A DNA stretch of 64,000 nt from an uncultured Paracoccaceae bacterium (GCA_947487205.1 CANKVU010000023.1:1-64000); one strand, 5' to 3'. Shown: positions 6,708 to 16,086, counted from the first letter of the stretch. The notes: a model not told the origin generated them from the sequence alone. Made by a program: numbers and translations.

Positions 6708-9065
6708 ATGACGAAGGCCGTGAAGGATATTGCGACGCTCGCGCTCTGCGGCCTCGTTGTCGGCGTCCTGCTGGGGATCATCGCCGCCGGAGCCTACGCG
6801 ACCTGGATGGTGCGTGGCGATATGGCGAATATCGGCTTCGGCACGATCTTCGCCTTCGCGCCGTGGGAGATCGGATACTTCGGAGAACCCTTTCGCACGG
6901 CCCTCATGGTCGGGGGTGTCGTCGCCGCGATCCTGACCGTCGCCGTCCCGGCACTCGGGTTCCGCAAGGAGCTGACCAGTCACGGCGACGCCCGCTGGGC
7001 GGAGCCTGCCGAATTGAGCCGGCAGGGCATGACGGTTCACGCTCGCGTCGATCCCAAGAAGGGAGGTCTCATCGGGCCGATCTTCGGCAAGCTCGGAGGA
7101 CCGCGCAGCCGCAAGCCCTTCCTCACGTCCCAGAACAGCCCGAAAACGCCAGACGCCATTCCTCATTCTCTCATCGACGGTCCCTCCGGGGCCGGCAAGG
7201 GCGCCGGGATCATCATCCCGACGCTTCTGACGTATTGGGGATCGGTCATGGTCCTCGATCCGAAAGGCGAGAACTTCGAGGAAACCGCCCGACGCCGGAA
7301 GGCCATGGGCGACAAGATTTACCGCTTCGACCCCTACGCCGCCGATGGGCGCACGCACCGCTATAATCCGCTCGACTACATGGCCGAGGCCCCGCGGCAC
7401 GAACGCTTGAAGGAAGCAAAGCGCGTGGCCGCCAGCCTCATCATCAAGCACGGCAAGGAAGAAAACTTCCTTGGGGGTGCGCGCGATATATTCGCCGCCA
7501 CAGGAATCCTCATGGTTCATCGCGGCACCGGCACGATCGCCGCGATCTACGATGCGCTGACCCAGCCCGGCGGGGCCTTCGAAATACTCGCCAACCTAGC
7601 CGAAGAAGCCGACGAGGCCGGTATCCCCGAGGCGGCGGGGCTTCTGCGGCAATATGCAGGCTACGAGGCCAAAGTGCTGTCGTCGTATATGTCGGTGCTC
7701 TTCGAGGGCGGCCTGAACCTCTGGGCCGATCCTACCGTGCGAGCTGCTACATCGGCCACGGACTTCCGCGTCGAGCGCATGCGCCAGCAGGGCACATCGG
7801 TCTATGTCACCGTGTCACCCGGCGATCTTGTGCCTCTTGCCCCCCTTGTCCGAGTCCTCTTTCAACAGGCCATCGGCGTCATTTCTCAACGCAAGCCAGT
7901 TCTACAGAAAAGAAGGGGCTTTTGGGGGCGGCTACTCGGCCGGCCCAAGAGGAAGCCCGGCGCTCTTCACGAGCCATTTCCGGTCCTGTTCATCCTCGAC
8001 GAGTTCACGTCGATCGGCAAACTCGACATTCTCATCGACGCGCTGCGCTTCCTTCGGGGGTATGCCGGCCGGGTGATGATCGTGATCCAGTCGATTGCGT
8101 CGGTGCGGAAAATCTACGGTCGAGACGGGGCGGACGAGCTTCTTGGCCTTTGCGGGTTTCAGGTGTTCATGTCGCCCAGCGACAAGGAGACCCCCGAATA
8201 TATCTCGCGATCCGTGGGCAAGTTCACCCGTAAGTCCCGGTCGAAGCAGTGGACCTCGAACGAGTTCAAGAGCCAGTATAACGAACGGGACGAAGGATCG
8301 GAGCTGATACGGCCCGAGCAGGTCCGCATGATCGGCAAGCGCAAGATCATTGCCCTCATCGAAAACTGCCGTCCGGTTTTCACTGATCGCGCCACCTATT
8401 TCGAGGATCGCGTTCTCAAGCGCATATCCAAGGGCCAGACCGGCGATTATCCCATGCCGGATGTGCCGCTCCAACTCGGTCCAGAACCGGCTCCGCCGCC
8501 GAATTACAAATTCTACGAGGACGTTGACCCGCACGGGTTGGCAGGGACGCCCGCGGCCAACACGGCCGCGAACGGCCTAAAGAGCCAGGACCAGGCCGAA
8601 CCGATCGACGTTCCGGCTGCGAGCCACCAAGAGGTTCCGCAACGGTCACAAACGGCCGTCGACGAGGATCACGTCACTCCCGTGAATGGTCATCCGGTGA
8701 ACGGGGCAAAAGTCGAAGCCGACGATGAAGACGACGATGACCTGCCACCCGAAAAGGAAAGAGCCTACTACAGAGGGCTAAGCCACATGACGATCGAGCA
8801 AAGCCATTTGCACGACGTCATCCTTGAGCGAATCGCGGCCTCCAAAGCCCAAAACAAACCGCACGAAGATAGCGCGCCAGCAATCCGTCCGGTCAACGGC
8901 ACCCGTGGGAAGATCGAAGATCCATCCCCGGAACGCTCTGTCCCCGTCACTCCCCCGACCACGGGTTTGAGAAGACCAGTGGACCTGCAAGCTGTCAGCA
9001 AGGCGCGATCGGCCCTTGAGCAGTCCAAGGATGCGTCTCAATCGCGAACCGGCACGGACGACTGA
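6708..9065 (+). CDS. virD4: VirD4/TraG type IV coupling protein
   Basis: The 785-residue ATPase has two N-terminal membrane segments (about residues 10-33 and 64-84), Walker A GPSGAGKG at 158-165 followed by GIIIPTL, and Walker B PVLFILDEFTSIG. It also has the VirD4/TraG signatures VLDPKGENFEETARRR and VMIVIQSIASVRKIYG. It links the relaxosome to the VirB channel and energises transfer. It is longer than Agrobacterium VirD4 (about 650 residues) because of an acidic, proline-rich tail of roughly 180 residues after the ATPase core. The gene is in line with virD1-virD2 and directly precedes the SRAP gene. Confidence 0.93.
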   Translation: MTKAVKDIATLALCGLVVGVLLGIIAAGAYATWMVRGDMANIGFGTIFAFAPWEIGYFGEPFRTALMVGGVVAAILTVAVPALGFRKELTSHGDARWAEPAELSRQGMTVHARVDPKKGGLIGPIFGKLGGPRSRKPFLTSQNSPKTPDAIPHSLIDGPSGAGKGAGIIIPTLLTYWGSVMVLDPKGENFEETARRRKAMGDKIYRFDPYAADGRTHRYNPLDYMAEAPRHERLKEAKRVAASLIIKHGKEENFLGGARDIFAATGILMVHRGTGTIAAIYDALTQPGGAFEILANLAEEADEAGIPEAAGLLRQYAGYEAKVLSSYMSVLFEGGLNLWADPTVRAATSATDFRVERMRQQGTSVYVTVSPGDLVPLAPLVRVLFQQAIGVISQRKPVLQKRRGFWGRLLGRPKRKPGALHEPFPVLFILDEFTSIGKLDILIDALRFLRGYAGRVMIVIQSIASVRKIYGRDGADELLGLCGFQVFMSPSDKETPEYISRSVGKFTRKSRSKQWTSNEFKSQYNERDEGSELIRPEQVRMIGKRKIIALIENCRPVFTDRATYFEDRVLKRISKGQTGDYPMPDVPLQLGPEPAPPPNYKFYEDVDPHGLAGTPAANTAANGLKSQDQAEPIDVPAASHQEVPQRSQTAVDEDHVTPVNGHPVNGAKVEADDEDDDDLPPEKERAYYRGLSHMTIEQSHLHDVILERIAASKAQNKPHEDSAPAIRPVNGTRGKIEDPSPERSVPVTPPTTGLRRPVDLQAVSKARSALEQSKDASQSRTGTDD

Positions 9066-9069
9066 CGCC

Positions 9070-9747
9070 GTGTGCAACCTTTATGCCATGACAAAGGGGC
9101 AGGCGGCGATCCGGGAGATCGCCGCCATCATGTCTGACCGGACGGGCAACCTTGCCGCCCAGCCGGCGATCTTCCCCGACCAAGAGGCTCCGGTGGTCCG
9201 CAACGGCCAGGACGGCCGCGAGCTGGTAACGATGCGATGGGGGATGCCGTCGCCGCAATTCGCCCTGAAGAACCGCAAGACCGATCCCGGCGTGACGAAC
9301 ATCCGCAACCTCGGATCGCCGCATTGGCGGCGCTGGCTTGGTCCCGAGCATCGCTGCCTCGTTCCCTTCACCAGTTTCTCGGAATACCGCGTCGAGGCGG
9401 ACAAGTCGCGCACGCCGGTCTGGTTCGCGCGGGGAAAGGACCGGCCGCTCACCTTCTTCGCCGGAATCTGGACGCGCTGGACGAGCGTGCGGAAGGTGAA
9501 AGAAGGAGAGATCGAGGCCGAGCTCTACGGCTTCCTGACGACCGAGGCGAACAGCGTCGTCGGCGCGATCCACCCGAAGGCCATGCCGGTGATCCTGACC
9601 GAGCCCGAAGAATGGGAGACGTGGCTGACCGCGCCGTTCGAAGACGCCCGCGCCTTGCAGCGTCCGCTACCCGATGACGTGCTGTCCATCGTCGCGGAGG
9701 GCGCGCGTCACGACGCGGCCGATTCCGCTTCGAGCGCCGGCATGTAG
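9070..9747 (+). CDS. SRAP-domain protein (YedK/HMCES family)
   Basis: A GTG start puts Cys at position 2 (MCNLYAMTKGQ), the catalytic residue that family members use to form a thiazolidine cross-link with abasic sites in single-stranded DNA. Other hallmarks are the Asn-Leu-Tyr start, TMRWGMPSP, the N-I-R-N motif in GVTNIRNL, RCLVPFTSFSEY (conserved Glu) and AIHPKAMPVIL (conserved His). The length of 225 residues matches the family. Longer frames starting at 9016 would bury the Cys and are rejected. Location between virD4 and virB11 suggests protection of transferred ssDNA, but that is inference. Its last 40 bases overlap convergent virB11. Confidence 0.9.
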   Translation: MCNLYAMTKGQAAIREIAAIMSDRTGNLAAQPAIFPDQEAPVVRNGQDGRELVTMRWGMPSPQFALKNRKTDPGVTNIRNLGSPHWRRWLGPEHRCLVPFTSFSEYRVEADKSRTPVWFARGKDRPLTFFAGIWTRWTSVRKVKEGEIEAELYGFLTTEANSVVGAIHPKAMPVILTEPEEWETWLTAPFEDARALQRPLPDDVLSIVAEGARHDAADSASSAGM

Positions 9748-10709
9748 ACCTGCACGACCCCGCGTTCACCGCCGCGTCGGCCGACCTGCACGATGAGGTC
9801 GATCGTTCGCGTCGCATACTCGACCACATCGTCCCGCGTCTGGTTCAGACCAGCCCGCAGGACCATCATCGCCATGCGTTCGAGCGCCAGCTTCGGACTG
9901 TCGGCGTGGATCGTGCTGATCGAACCGGGATGCCCGGTGTTGATCGCTTCGAGGAAGTTGAACGCTTCGACGCCGCGGATTTCGCCCAGGATCAGGCGGT
10001 CGGGCCGCATCCGCAGGGTGCTTTCGAGAAGCCGGGCAGGGGACCGCTCCGATCCGTCGCGGCGGTCCGCGATCAAGGCCACGTTGTTCGGATGCGGCAG
10101 GTGCAGCTCCGGGGCATCCTCGATCGTGACCATCCGTTCGCCCTGGTCGCTCATCGCGAGGATGGCGCGGGCGAGAGTGGTCTTGCCGGAGGACGTGCCG
10201 CCCGAGACGAGCATGTTCAGCCGTTCGTCCACCGCCCGGCGGAGCAGGGCTTGCAGGTCGCCCGCATGGGCAAGCCCGCGCAGCTCTTCGAGGCGATGAC
10301 GCCGTTCGGCGTCCACATCGACGGACTGGCCGCCCAGGAAGCCGACCTCGCCCACATCGAGGACGCGGCTGACATACTTGCGGATCGACACTGATATGCC
10401 GCTGCCGATCGCGGGCGGGACGATGATCTGCACCCGCATGGACTGACCGAACACCATGATCCGGCCTGACACGATAGGGTGCTTCGGGCCGAGTTGATTG
10501 CCGGTCTCGCCGGCCAGGTGATTGCCGAGGGTCTGCAACCGCGTGGACGGGATTTCCCCGTCCCAGCGAGCCATGTGTTCCTGCCGGGCGTATTCTACCC
10601 ATACACCGCCATCGGGATTGATGACGACCTCGTTCACCTCGTCCGAGGTCAGGAGGCCGCGAAGAGGGCCGAGCCCTTGTTCGGCATGGGATCGGGGTAT
10701 TTCGTTCAT
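9708..10709 (-). CDS. virB11: VirB11 type IV secretion ATPase
   Basis: This 333-residue hexameric traffic ATPase has an N-terminal domain (LTSDEVNEVVINPDGGVWVE), Walker A GGTSSGKTT near residue 170, Asp box VTIEDAPEL, Walker B RLILGEIRG and the His box TGHPGSISTIHADS. It acts at the cytoplasmic face with VirB4 and VirD4 in pilus assembly and substrate transfer. It is the last gene of the virB operon, 16 bases after virB10, and runs convergently into the SRAP gene. Confidence 0.95.
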   Translation of the reverse strand: MNEIPRSHAEQGLGPLRGLLTSDEVNEVVINPDGGVWVEYARQEHMARWDGEIPSTRLQTLGNHLAGETGNQLGPKHPIVSGRIMVFGQSMRVQIIVPPAIGSGISVSIRKYVSRVLDVGEVGFLGGQSVDVDAERRHRLEELRGLAHAGDLQALLRRAVDERLNMLVSGGTSSGKTTLARAILAMSDQGERMVTIEDAPELHLPHPNNVALIADRRDGSERSPARLLESTLRMRPDRLILGEIRGVEAFNFLEAINTGHPGSISTIHADSPKLALERMAMMVLRAGLNQTRDDVVEYATRTIDLIVQVGRRGGERGVVQVYMPALEAESAAS

Positions 10710-10725
10710 TACATCATACCCTGAG

Positions 10726-12060
10726 CTAAAATATGAGGTCGCGGTTGACGAAGACCGTCAGCTCCGTCCCCTGGTCCACGTAGATGACCGGGCCGGCGGA
10801 GAGGTAATCTTCCATCGCACCCTGCGAGGCGCGTTCGAGATCGTCGCCCACGTCTTCGGCGATGTCTTCCTCGTTCGCACCGGCATTTTCGCGGATGATG
10901 ACCTGCGGCCCCGCTCCGACCAAGGAGATCAACGCGGCCGAGCCGAACCGGGCACGGAACCGGCTATCGACATAGCCGGCCTGTCCCGAGCGTCCGAGGC
11001 GGTCGGAACCGTAGCCCCCCAGCTCGACGCTGACGCCGGTGGGCGTGATCGCGCGGCTCCACGCCATCTGAACGCGGCCCTGCACCACCGACACGTCCGA
11101 ATTGTATTCCCCAATCAGGCGCGTCCCCTTTGGGAGTAGGACGTTCGCCCCGTCGTAAGAATACACGTCCCGCGCCACCACGGCGCGCATGACGCCCGGC
11201 AATTCGGAGCTTACCGCCGTCTCGAGAACGGCCTGAACCGTCGTGCCTTGCACGATCGTCCGGCTGGGCTGGGGGATGCGACCCGCTTGCGCCGTCTCGT
11301 GCGCTTGAGTTGAAGCGTCGGCCATGAACTGCTCCTGATCGTTCAGGTTGCGATTTCCGCCTGACCCTCTGCCCGCTGCGTTCCCGCCGGACCCGCGCAC
11401 GTTCGAGGCCCCGTCGATCACCACGCCTTCGGAATTGATCTGTTCCTCGCGGATCGCCGCGCGCCGCGCACGTTCCTCTTCAAGTCGCTCTCGCGCGCGG
11501 CGCTCTTCATCGGTTTCGCCATTGCCACCACCGAGGCCGGGGATCACGTTGGCTTCCCGTAGCTCGACGGGGCGGTTGCGGAGCGCGTCGATCTGCTCTT
11601 GCAGCGCCTCGCGCTCGCTGGCGAACTCATCGCGCAATTCCTGGCGCTGCCGTTCGAGCTCCGCGTCGAGATCGCCGTAACCCTCCGCGTTTTGAAGATC
11701 CCTGACGAGCTGTTCGAGGTCTGCGATCCGCTGCTCTTGCGGCGAAATCCCCTCATCCGCTTCGGGGAAGGGATCGGCCGTCTCGACCGGCTCCGTCTCG
11801 ATCGGGTCCGCGTCGGGAAAACCCGTGTCGATGTTCGGATCGGCCGTGACCGTTTCCTGCATGTCCTCGCTTTCCGACGATCCGCTCGTGAGCATGTCCT
11901 GAATGGCGCCGGGCGCGAGAAGAACCACGGCCAGGACCGCGAACACGATGACGAAGAGGATCGCGACGAGCGTGCGCGCGACGTTGCTTCCGCCGCTGTC
12001 GAGATATTCGACCCGCGAGTCCGCCCCTTCTTCAGGTTGGTTGGTGGTCTGATCGCTCAT
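10726..12060 (-). CDS. virB10: VirB10/TrbI-type channel scaffold protein
   Basis: The 444-residue bitopic inner-membrane protein has a cytoplasmic tail, one membrane segment (residues about 28-50), then an acidic linker and a Glu/Arg-rich coiled-coil periplasmic stretch (about 105-205). The conserved C-terminal barrel domain follows (TVVQGTTVQAVLETAVSSEL, LLPKGTRLIGEYNS, WSRAITPTG, SAALISLVGAGPQ, DQGTELTVFVNRDL). It spans the envelope and gates the outer-membrane pore in response to ATPase activity. Its start overlaps the virB9 stop. Confidence 0.95.
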   Translation of the reverse strand: MSDQTTNQPEEGADSRVEYLDSGGSNVARTLVAILFVIVFAVLAVVLLAPGAIQDMLTSGSSESEDMQETVTADPNIDTGFPDADPIETEPVETADPFPEADEGISPQEQRIADLEQLVRDLQNAEGYGDLDAELERQRQELRDEFASEREALQEQIDALRNRPVELREANVIPGLGGGNGETDEERRARERLEEERARRAAIREEQINSEGVVIDGASNVRGSGGNAAGRGSGGNRNLNDQEQFMADASTQAHETAQAGRIPQPSRTIVQGTTVQAVLETAVSSELPGVMRAVVARDVYSYDGANVLLPKGTRLIGEYNSDVSVVQGRVQMAWSRAITPTGVSVELGGYGSDRLGRSGQAGYVDSRFRARFGSAALISLVGAGPQVIIRENAGANEEDIAEDVGDDLERASQGAMEDYLSAGPVIYVDQGTELTVFVNRDLIF

Positions 12061-12812
12061 CAGTAACCTTCCACCCGAGGCGCGCGGCGGCCGCCGGGCA
12101 CGCTACGGATCACGTCGGCATGGGCGATGCACAGCTCTTCCTCCCCGAGCCGCAGGGTCCAGTAGGGCGAGGTGCGCTCCACCACGACCATGTTGCCCTC
12201 CTGCCGGGTGTTGACGATCGCCTCGCGCCCTTGCGCGTTGGCTGCGAAGATCGAGGGCCGCGGAGCTTCGCTGTCGAAGAGGAAATAAGTCCGTTGTCCG
12301 TCGTCGTAAACGCGGTAGGGGCGGAAACTCGTCGGATCGCCGGCGACGTAGTAGTTGAAGTCCTTGATCCGGGCCTCGCGCTTGAGCTGGGCCGACCGCG
12401 CCGCGGCTTCCTCGTCGGGATACCGGAAGCTCACGCGATAGCCGGGATTGGACGATCCTGCCCCGGCTTCCCCGGAGCGCACGTCGAACGAGTAGGCCCG
12501 CGCGTTCGTGTAGACGTTCATGTTGCTGTAAGCGCCCTCGATCACGGGCTTGATCGTCATGACGTTGCCCCGGTCGAGGCGCACGATTTCCCAGGACGCG
12601 CTGTCGCCGATCTGCACGCTGTCGATGGTCTCGCCGGCCGGAAACTCGATCGCCGTAATGTAGCGCAGGTAGGTCGGGAGCTGGTAAACCTGATGCTCGT
12701 CGTAGGTGTATTGCCGGATACGGGCGTCTTCGGGATAGGGACGCGCGGAGGTCTCGGCCGAGGCGGCCGAGCCGATCACGGCGCAGGCGAGGGCGGCGAA
12801 AGCGAGGCGCAT
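12060..12812 (-). CDS. virB9: VirB9 outer-membrane core protein
   Basis: The 250-residue protein starts with a cleavable signal peptide (MRLAFAALACAVIGSAASAE). It continues with VirB9 features: ARIRQYTYDEHQVYQL, TAIEFPAGETID, TIKPVIEGAYSNMNVYTN, and a C-terminal part containing FRPYRVYDDGQRTYF. With VirB10 and a VirB7-type lipoprotein it builds the outer-membrane core ring. It overlaps virB8 upstream and virB10 downstream by single-base junctions, so translation is coupled. Confidence 0.94.
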   Translation of the reverse strand: MRLAFAALACAVIGSAASAETSARPYPEDARIRQYTYDEHQVYQLPTYLRYITAIEFPAGETIDSVQIGDSASWEIVRLDRGNVMTIKPVIEGAYSNMNVYTNARAYSFDVRSGEAGAGSSNPGYRVSFRYPDEEAAARSAQLKREARIKDFNYYVAGDPTSFRPYRVYDDGQRTYFLFDSEAPRPSIFAANAQGREAIVNTRQEGNMVVVERTSPYWTLRLGEEELCIAHADVIRSVPGGRRAPRVEGY

Positions 12813-13498
12813 CAGTTCGTCTCCCGAGGGCTGAGGGTTTCCGCATCGACGCGGTAGGAGGTCACGGTGAAGCCCAGAGGGTTCGACCAGACCTGATCGA
12901 GATTGCGTTCGGTGCGCGGCCGAAACTCAAAGCCGACCGTCGCCACAAAATCCCGCTGGACCGGATTCTGGCCGGGACGTTCGAGGCGACGGACGAACCG
13001 GACTTGGGCGGTGTTGTCGCCCAGGACAGAGATCGAGCGGATGCGGACGGTGATCCGCACGTCGCGGCCATACCGCTCCGGCGGATAATTCTCGGAGCTA
13101 GAGTTCCAGACAGCGCGCAGGCTTTCCTGCGCCTGGCCGACCGACATGGCGTTGACGAGCGGGATGCGCTCGCTGTTGTCGGACGGGTCGTAGGTCTCGC
13201 GGTTGGTGATGTAGCGCACCAGCTCCGCTTCGAGCACCGCTTCCTGGTCGCTGAGGCTCGTGGGGCGGGTCGATACCACCTGTTCGGATTCGCCCGTCGT
13301 GCGGTCCACCATGACCACGTAGGGGCGAATTTCCTTGAGGGGCAACATCGCGACCATGGCCCCGACCGAGGCCAGCGCCACGCCAAGGCTCAGGGTTGCG
13401 ACTGTCCAGGCGACGCTTCGCTGACGGCGCAGGGAGAAGAACACCTCGTCCTCGAAAGTCGCTTGCGTAGTGGCGGGCTCTTTCCTCTTCCGGGCCAT
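12812..13498 (-). CDS. virB8: VirB8 inner-membrane assembly factor
   Basis: The 228-residue bitopic protein has a short cytoplasmic region, a membrane helix (residues about 30-53, SVAWTVATLSLGVALASVGA) and a periplasmic NTF2-like domain. The latter includes PYVVMVDRTTGE, LVRYITNRETYDP and AQVRFVRRLERPG. VirB8 nucleates assembly of VirB9 and VirB10. Its start lies 73 bases after virB6 ends; that gap has no lipoprotein gene, although virB7 normally sits there. Confidence 0.93.
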   Translation of the reverse strand: MARKRKEPATTQATFEDEVFFSLRRQRSVAWTVATLSLGVALASVGAMVAMLPLKEIRPYVVMVDRTTGESEQVVSTRPTSLSDQEAVLEAELVRYITNRETYDPSDNSERIPLVNAMSVGQAQESLRAVWNSSSENYPPERYGRDVRITVRIRSISVLGDNTAQVRFVRRLERPGQNPVQRDFVATVGFEFRPRTERNLDQVWSNPLGFTVTSYRVDAETLSPRETN

Positions 13499-13571
13499 CT
13501 TTACAGACTCCTATCCTTAAGCGGTCCCGCGAGGGCCGCTGAAATTCGTTCCAGTCGTGATCGGGCTGTGG

Positions 13572-14834
13572 TTACTTCTTCGCGCCGGGACCCCACGGCC
13601 CCATGTATGCGTCGTCTTTCTCCCAGGATCGGCGGACCCTCGGACGCTGACGCGTCACGCCGCCTCCGCTCGGTGGAGCTGGAGGATTGCCACCTCCCCT
13701 CATCTGTCCCCGCGCATGTTCCGCGCCGGCCGCTCGCGCGGCCTGACGGCGATCCGACCAACTGGTCTGCCGCCCGAACCTTGCGTTCGTTGCGCCAATG
13801 TCCTCCGCGCCCTGCTTCCGAGCGGCCGTCGTTTCCTTCCAGGACTGCGCAGTCGCACGCCAGCGGCTGTTGCCCCCGCGCGCTTCACTGGAACCAAGCC
13901 CGGCCGAAGCAGCCGCCGCGGCTTGTGTGACCCGTGGTCCACTATGACGGCCCACAAACTTTGCCCCCGACACGCTGGAGCGACCAGCACTCTTCGTGAG
14001 GTCCATGCCCTGACGTGCTTCGCGGAAGCCGTTGGCGGTCGCGACGATGGAGCCCGAGAGACCATTCACCAGCGTCGGAACTTGCGCCATCAGGAAGATC
14101 GCGGCCGCCGCGACGATGATGAACCCGGCGGCATCGGAAAGCTGCGACGCGCCATCGGCTGCCATGGCCAGCCCCTGTCCTATACCGAGAACCGTGCCAA
14201 TTACACCGGCGAGGACGAGCGGGATAAGCGCGAAACCGATAGTGAACCGCACCCAGCTCTCAAAGAGATTGCCGGTTGCTCGAAACATGAGAGTCGGGAT
14301 GAAAACCGGGGCGAGCGAGATCGCCATGGCGAGACCGACTTTGCCGAGGGAGGCCACGAGGATGGCGGCGCAAGCCATCAGTGCTCCCGCAATCCAGACA
14401 ACGATAGAGGCGAGGCTGATCGAGTAGAACGCGCTTTCGTCGGCAGCACGATCCGAGAACTCGAACAACTCGGTTATCATCAGGTCGAGGCCCTCGTAGA
14501 GATTGTCAGCGTCTCCAATCCCAGCGGCCGCCAGAAAATTGCCACCAATATCAGCCGGGACGTTCGTGACGATGTCGTAGATCGGTTGGAACTGCGCCCA
14601 GCTCGTCGCGACGGCCGTGATGACGACGAACCGGACCCCCCAAACGAGGTAGCTTCCGACACGGATCGGCACCCATTGCGTCAGCGTGTTGAGAGCCATG
14701 AAGGCCAACCCGACAAGACCCATGATCTGGCACGTCGTAGTGATCGGCCCGGCCAGGTTCAGGAACACCGCTTCGGCGTATCCACCGATTGCTGCGTCAA
14801 TCTGACTAAGAGTTTCCGCTACATGCGTCGCCAT
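13572..14834 (-). CDS. virB6: VirB6/TrbL-type polytopic channel protein
   Basis: The 420-residue membrane protein has about six hydrophobic segments between residues 25 and 290. It shows the VirB6 features PITTTCQIMGLVGLAFM, a large periplasmic loop (about 75-130) and SIVVWIAGALMACAAILVASLGKVGLAMAISLAPVF-like helices. The C-terminal 130 residues are basic, Gly/Ala/Arg-rich and probably cytoplasmic. It forms part of the inner-membrane DNA channel. A GGGAG ribosome site precedes ATG at 14834. Confidence 0.9.
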   Translation of the reverse strand: MATHVAETLSQIDAAIGGYAEAVFLNLAGPITTTCQIMGLVGLAFMALNTLTQWVPIRVGSYLVWGVRFVVITAVATSWAQFQPIYDIVTNVPADIGGNFLAAAGIGDADNLYEGLDLMITELFEFSDRAADESAFYSISLASIVVWIAGALMACAAILVASLGKVGLAMAISLAPVFIPTLMFRATGNLFESWVRFTIGFALIPLVLAGVIGTVLGIGQGLAMAADGASQLSDAAGFIIVAAAAIFLMAQVPTLVNGLSGSIVATANGFREARQGMDLTKSAGRSSVSGAKFVGRHSGPRVTQAAAAASAGLGSSEARGGNSRWRATAQSWKETTAARKQGAEDIGATNARFGRQTSWSDRRQAARAAGAEHARGQMRGGGNPPAPPSGGGVTRQRPRVRRSWEKDDAYMGPWGPGAKK

Positions 14835-14861
14835 GTGATGCTCCCTAAGCCGCTGCTAGCT

Positions 14862-15272
14862 TTACTTGATCGCGCCAACTTCGCGGCAATACTCATAAGA
14901 AGGGCCGGGGATTGGGCCCTTCTTGCGCTCATCGGGAACGAACTCTGCGAGCGAAAAGCGATCCATGCCGTAGTAGTCGTCTGGCACGGATGCTTCTATG
15001 GCATCCCAATCCCGCACATCCTTAAGGCACGTGATCGTGTAAGGCTGGCCATTGGCGAACGCTTCGCATTGGGCACGGATATAGCCAGCGTCCCAACGAT
15101 CCCGGTAGATTGCCAGAATGAGCTGCATCGAAAAGTTGTCAGTGCGCTCTGAAATGGCCGCTTGGTCTGAGCTTCCCCCGTCACATGCGAACGATCGCTC
15201 CTGGGCGGTCACACTGACCGGCAGGACTGTCGAAGCCGCCACAGCAGCCAAAATGGAACGTCCAATCATCAT
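14862..15272 (-). CDS. Exported protein of unknown function in the virB operon
   Basis: A 136-residue protein has a signal peptide ending near VTAQE and a mature part with three or four cysteines (SFACDGG, AQCEAF, ITCLKD, EYCREV), suggesting disulfides. It is coupled to virB5 (TGATG at 15272-15274) and precedes virB6. Entry-exclusion or surface proteins often occupy this slot in virB-type operons, but no family signature was recognised. A GTG codon immediately upstream could also start it. Confidence 0.72.
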   Translation of the reverse strand: MMIGRSILAAVAASTVLPVSVTAQERSFACDGGSSDQAAISERTDNFSMQLILAIYRDRWDAGYIRAQCEAFANGQPYTITCLKDVRDWDAIEASVPDDYYGMDRFSLAEFVPDERKKGPIPGPSYEYCREVGAIK

Positions 15273-15964
15273 CACTCATCCGCCGCTTGCATGAAGTTGC
15301 GTTGGCCTGCCCGATCACGGGCCGCCGTCAGGGCGTCCGACCCCATCGCGTTCGCCATAGCGGCTTGCAGGCGCAGGCTTTCGTTCAGCAGCACCGCAAT
15401 CTCGCCCAGCATCCGCGTGTTATAATCGACGCTTGCCTTGAGGTCCGGCGTGTCATCGATCCCGCCGATCAGGTCGTTCACGCGGCCAGTCGCGGCATCG
15501 GTCCGGGCGTAGGTGTCCTCCGCCGTCGCCATCGCCGCCATACCGGACCCGGCCTGCGTCGCGAGCGCACGTTCTTGCGGAAGATCGGAAGACAGGAAGT
15601 CGGACACGTCCGGCAGTCCGAAGGTCGTCTTCAGTTCGCCAATCCGCGAGGTCAGGGCGCTCGCATTGCCGCCGATCGCGCTGCCAGTCATGGCGTTGTC
15701 GAGGATGCCCGAGAGGCTATCGGCCGAGAACCGGGCACTTTGATCCGATGCCGAGTTGAGGATGCCGCTGATCCCCTTCGCGCCGGTCATGCTTTCAAGC
15801 TGGGCCTGCATTTTTTCCAGTTGAGCGATCTGGTTCTCGATTTGCTGGATGGCCCGCAAAACGGCGGTCGCATCGAAGACCGGCACGCCCTGGGCCTGCG
15901 CCCCGGCGGTCCCGGTCAGAGCGATGGCGGCGACCAACGCGGTACTGCGAAGGATGCGCTTCAT
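15272..15964 (-). CDS. virB5: VirB5-type minor pilin
   Basis: The 230-residue exported protein has a signal peptide (MKRILRSTALVAAIALTGTA, cleavage after AQA). The rest is a helical mature part: a coiled coil with AIQQIENQIAQLEKMQAQLE, and a C-terminal region with NTRMLGEIAVLLNESLRLQA. VirB5 caps the pilus and helps contact recipients. The start is set by AGGAGG ten bases upstream, inside the end of the lipoprotein gene; the longer frame from 16183 runs through that gene and is rejected. Confidence 0.9.
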   Translation of the reverse strand: MKRILRSTALVAAIALTGTAGAQAQGVPVFDATAVLRAIQQIENQIAQLEKMQAQLESMTGAKGISGILNSASDQSARFSADSLSGILDNAMTGSAIGGNASALTSRIGELKTTFGLPDVSDFLSSDLPQERALATQAGSGMAAMATAEDTYARTDAATGRVNDLIGGIDDTPDLKASVDYNTRMLGEIAVLLNESLRLQAAMANAMGSDALTAARDRAGQRNFMQAADE

Positions 15965-16086
15965 ACGATAGCCTCCTGATCGGTGTTGATGGGTTCCCAG
16001 TTGCACGCGCACGGCGACGTGCGTTCGGTGTAGGTTGCGCACCCGCCGAGCAGAGCGGTCAGGGCGAGCAGGGCCACGAGCTTCAT
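15961..16086 (-). CDS. virB7: Small VirB7-like lipoprotein
   Basis: A 41-codon gene encodes MKLVALLALTALLGGCATYT followed by a short polar tail with two further cysteines. The lipobox LLGGC places the acylated Cys at residue 16. VirB7 proteins of this size anchor the VirB9 core complex to the outer membrane. It is tightly coupled: its ATG overlaps the virB4 stop and its TGA overlaps the virB5 ATG. The position between virB4 and virB5, rather than between virB6 and virB8, is unusual, so an entry-exclusion lipoprotein is an alternative. Confidence 0.7.
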   Translation of the reverse strand: MKLVALLALTALLGGCATYTERTSPCACNWEPINTDQEAIV

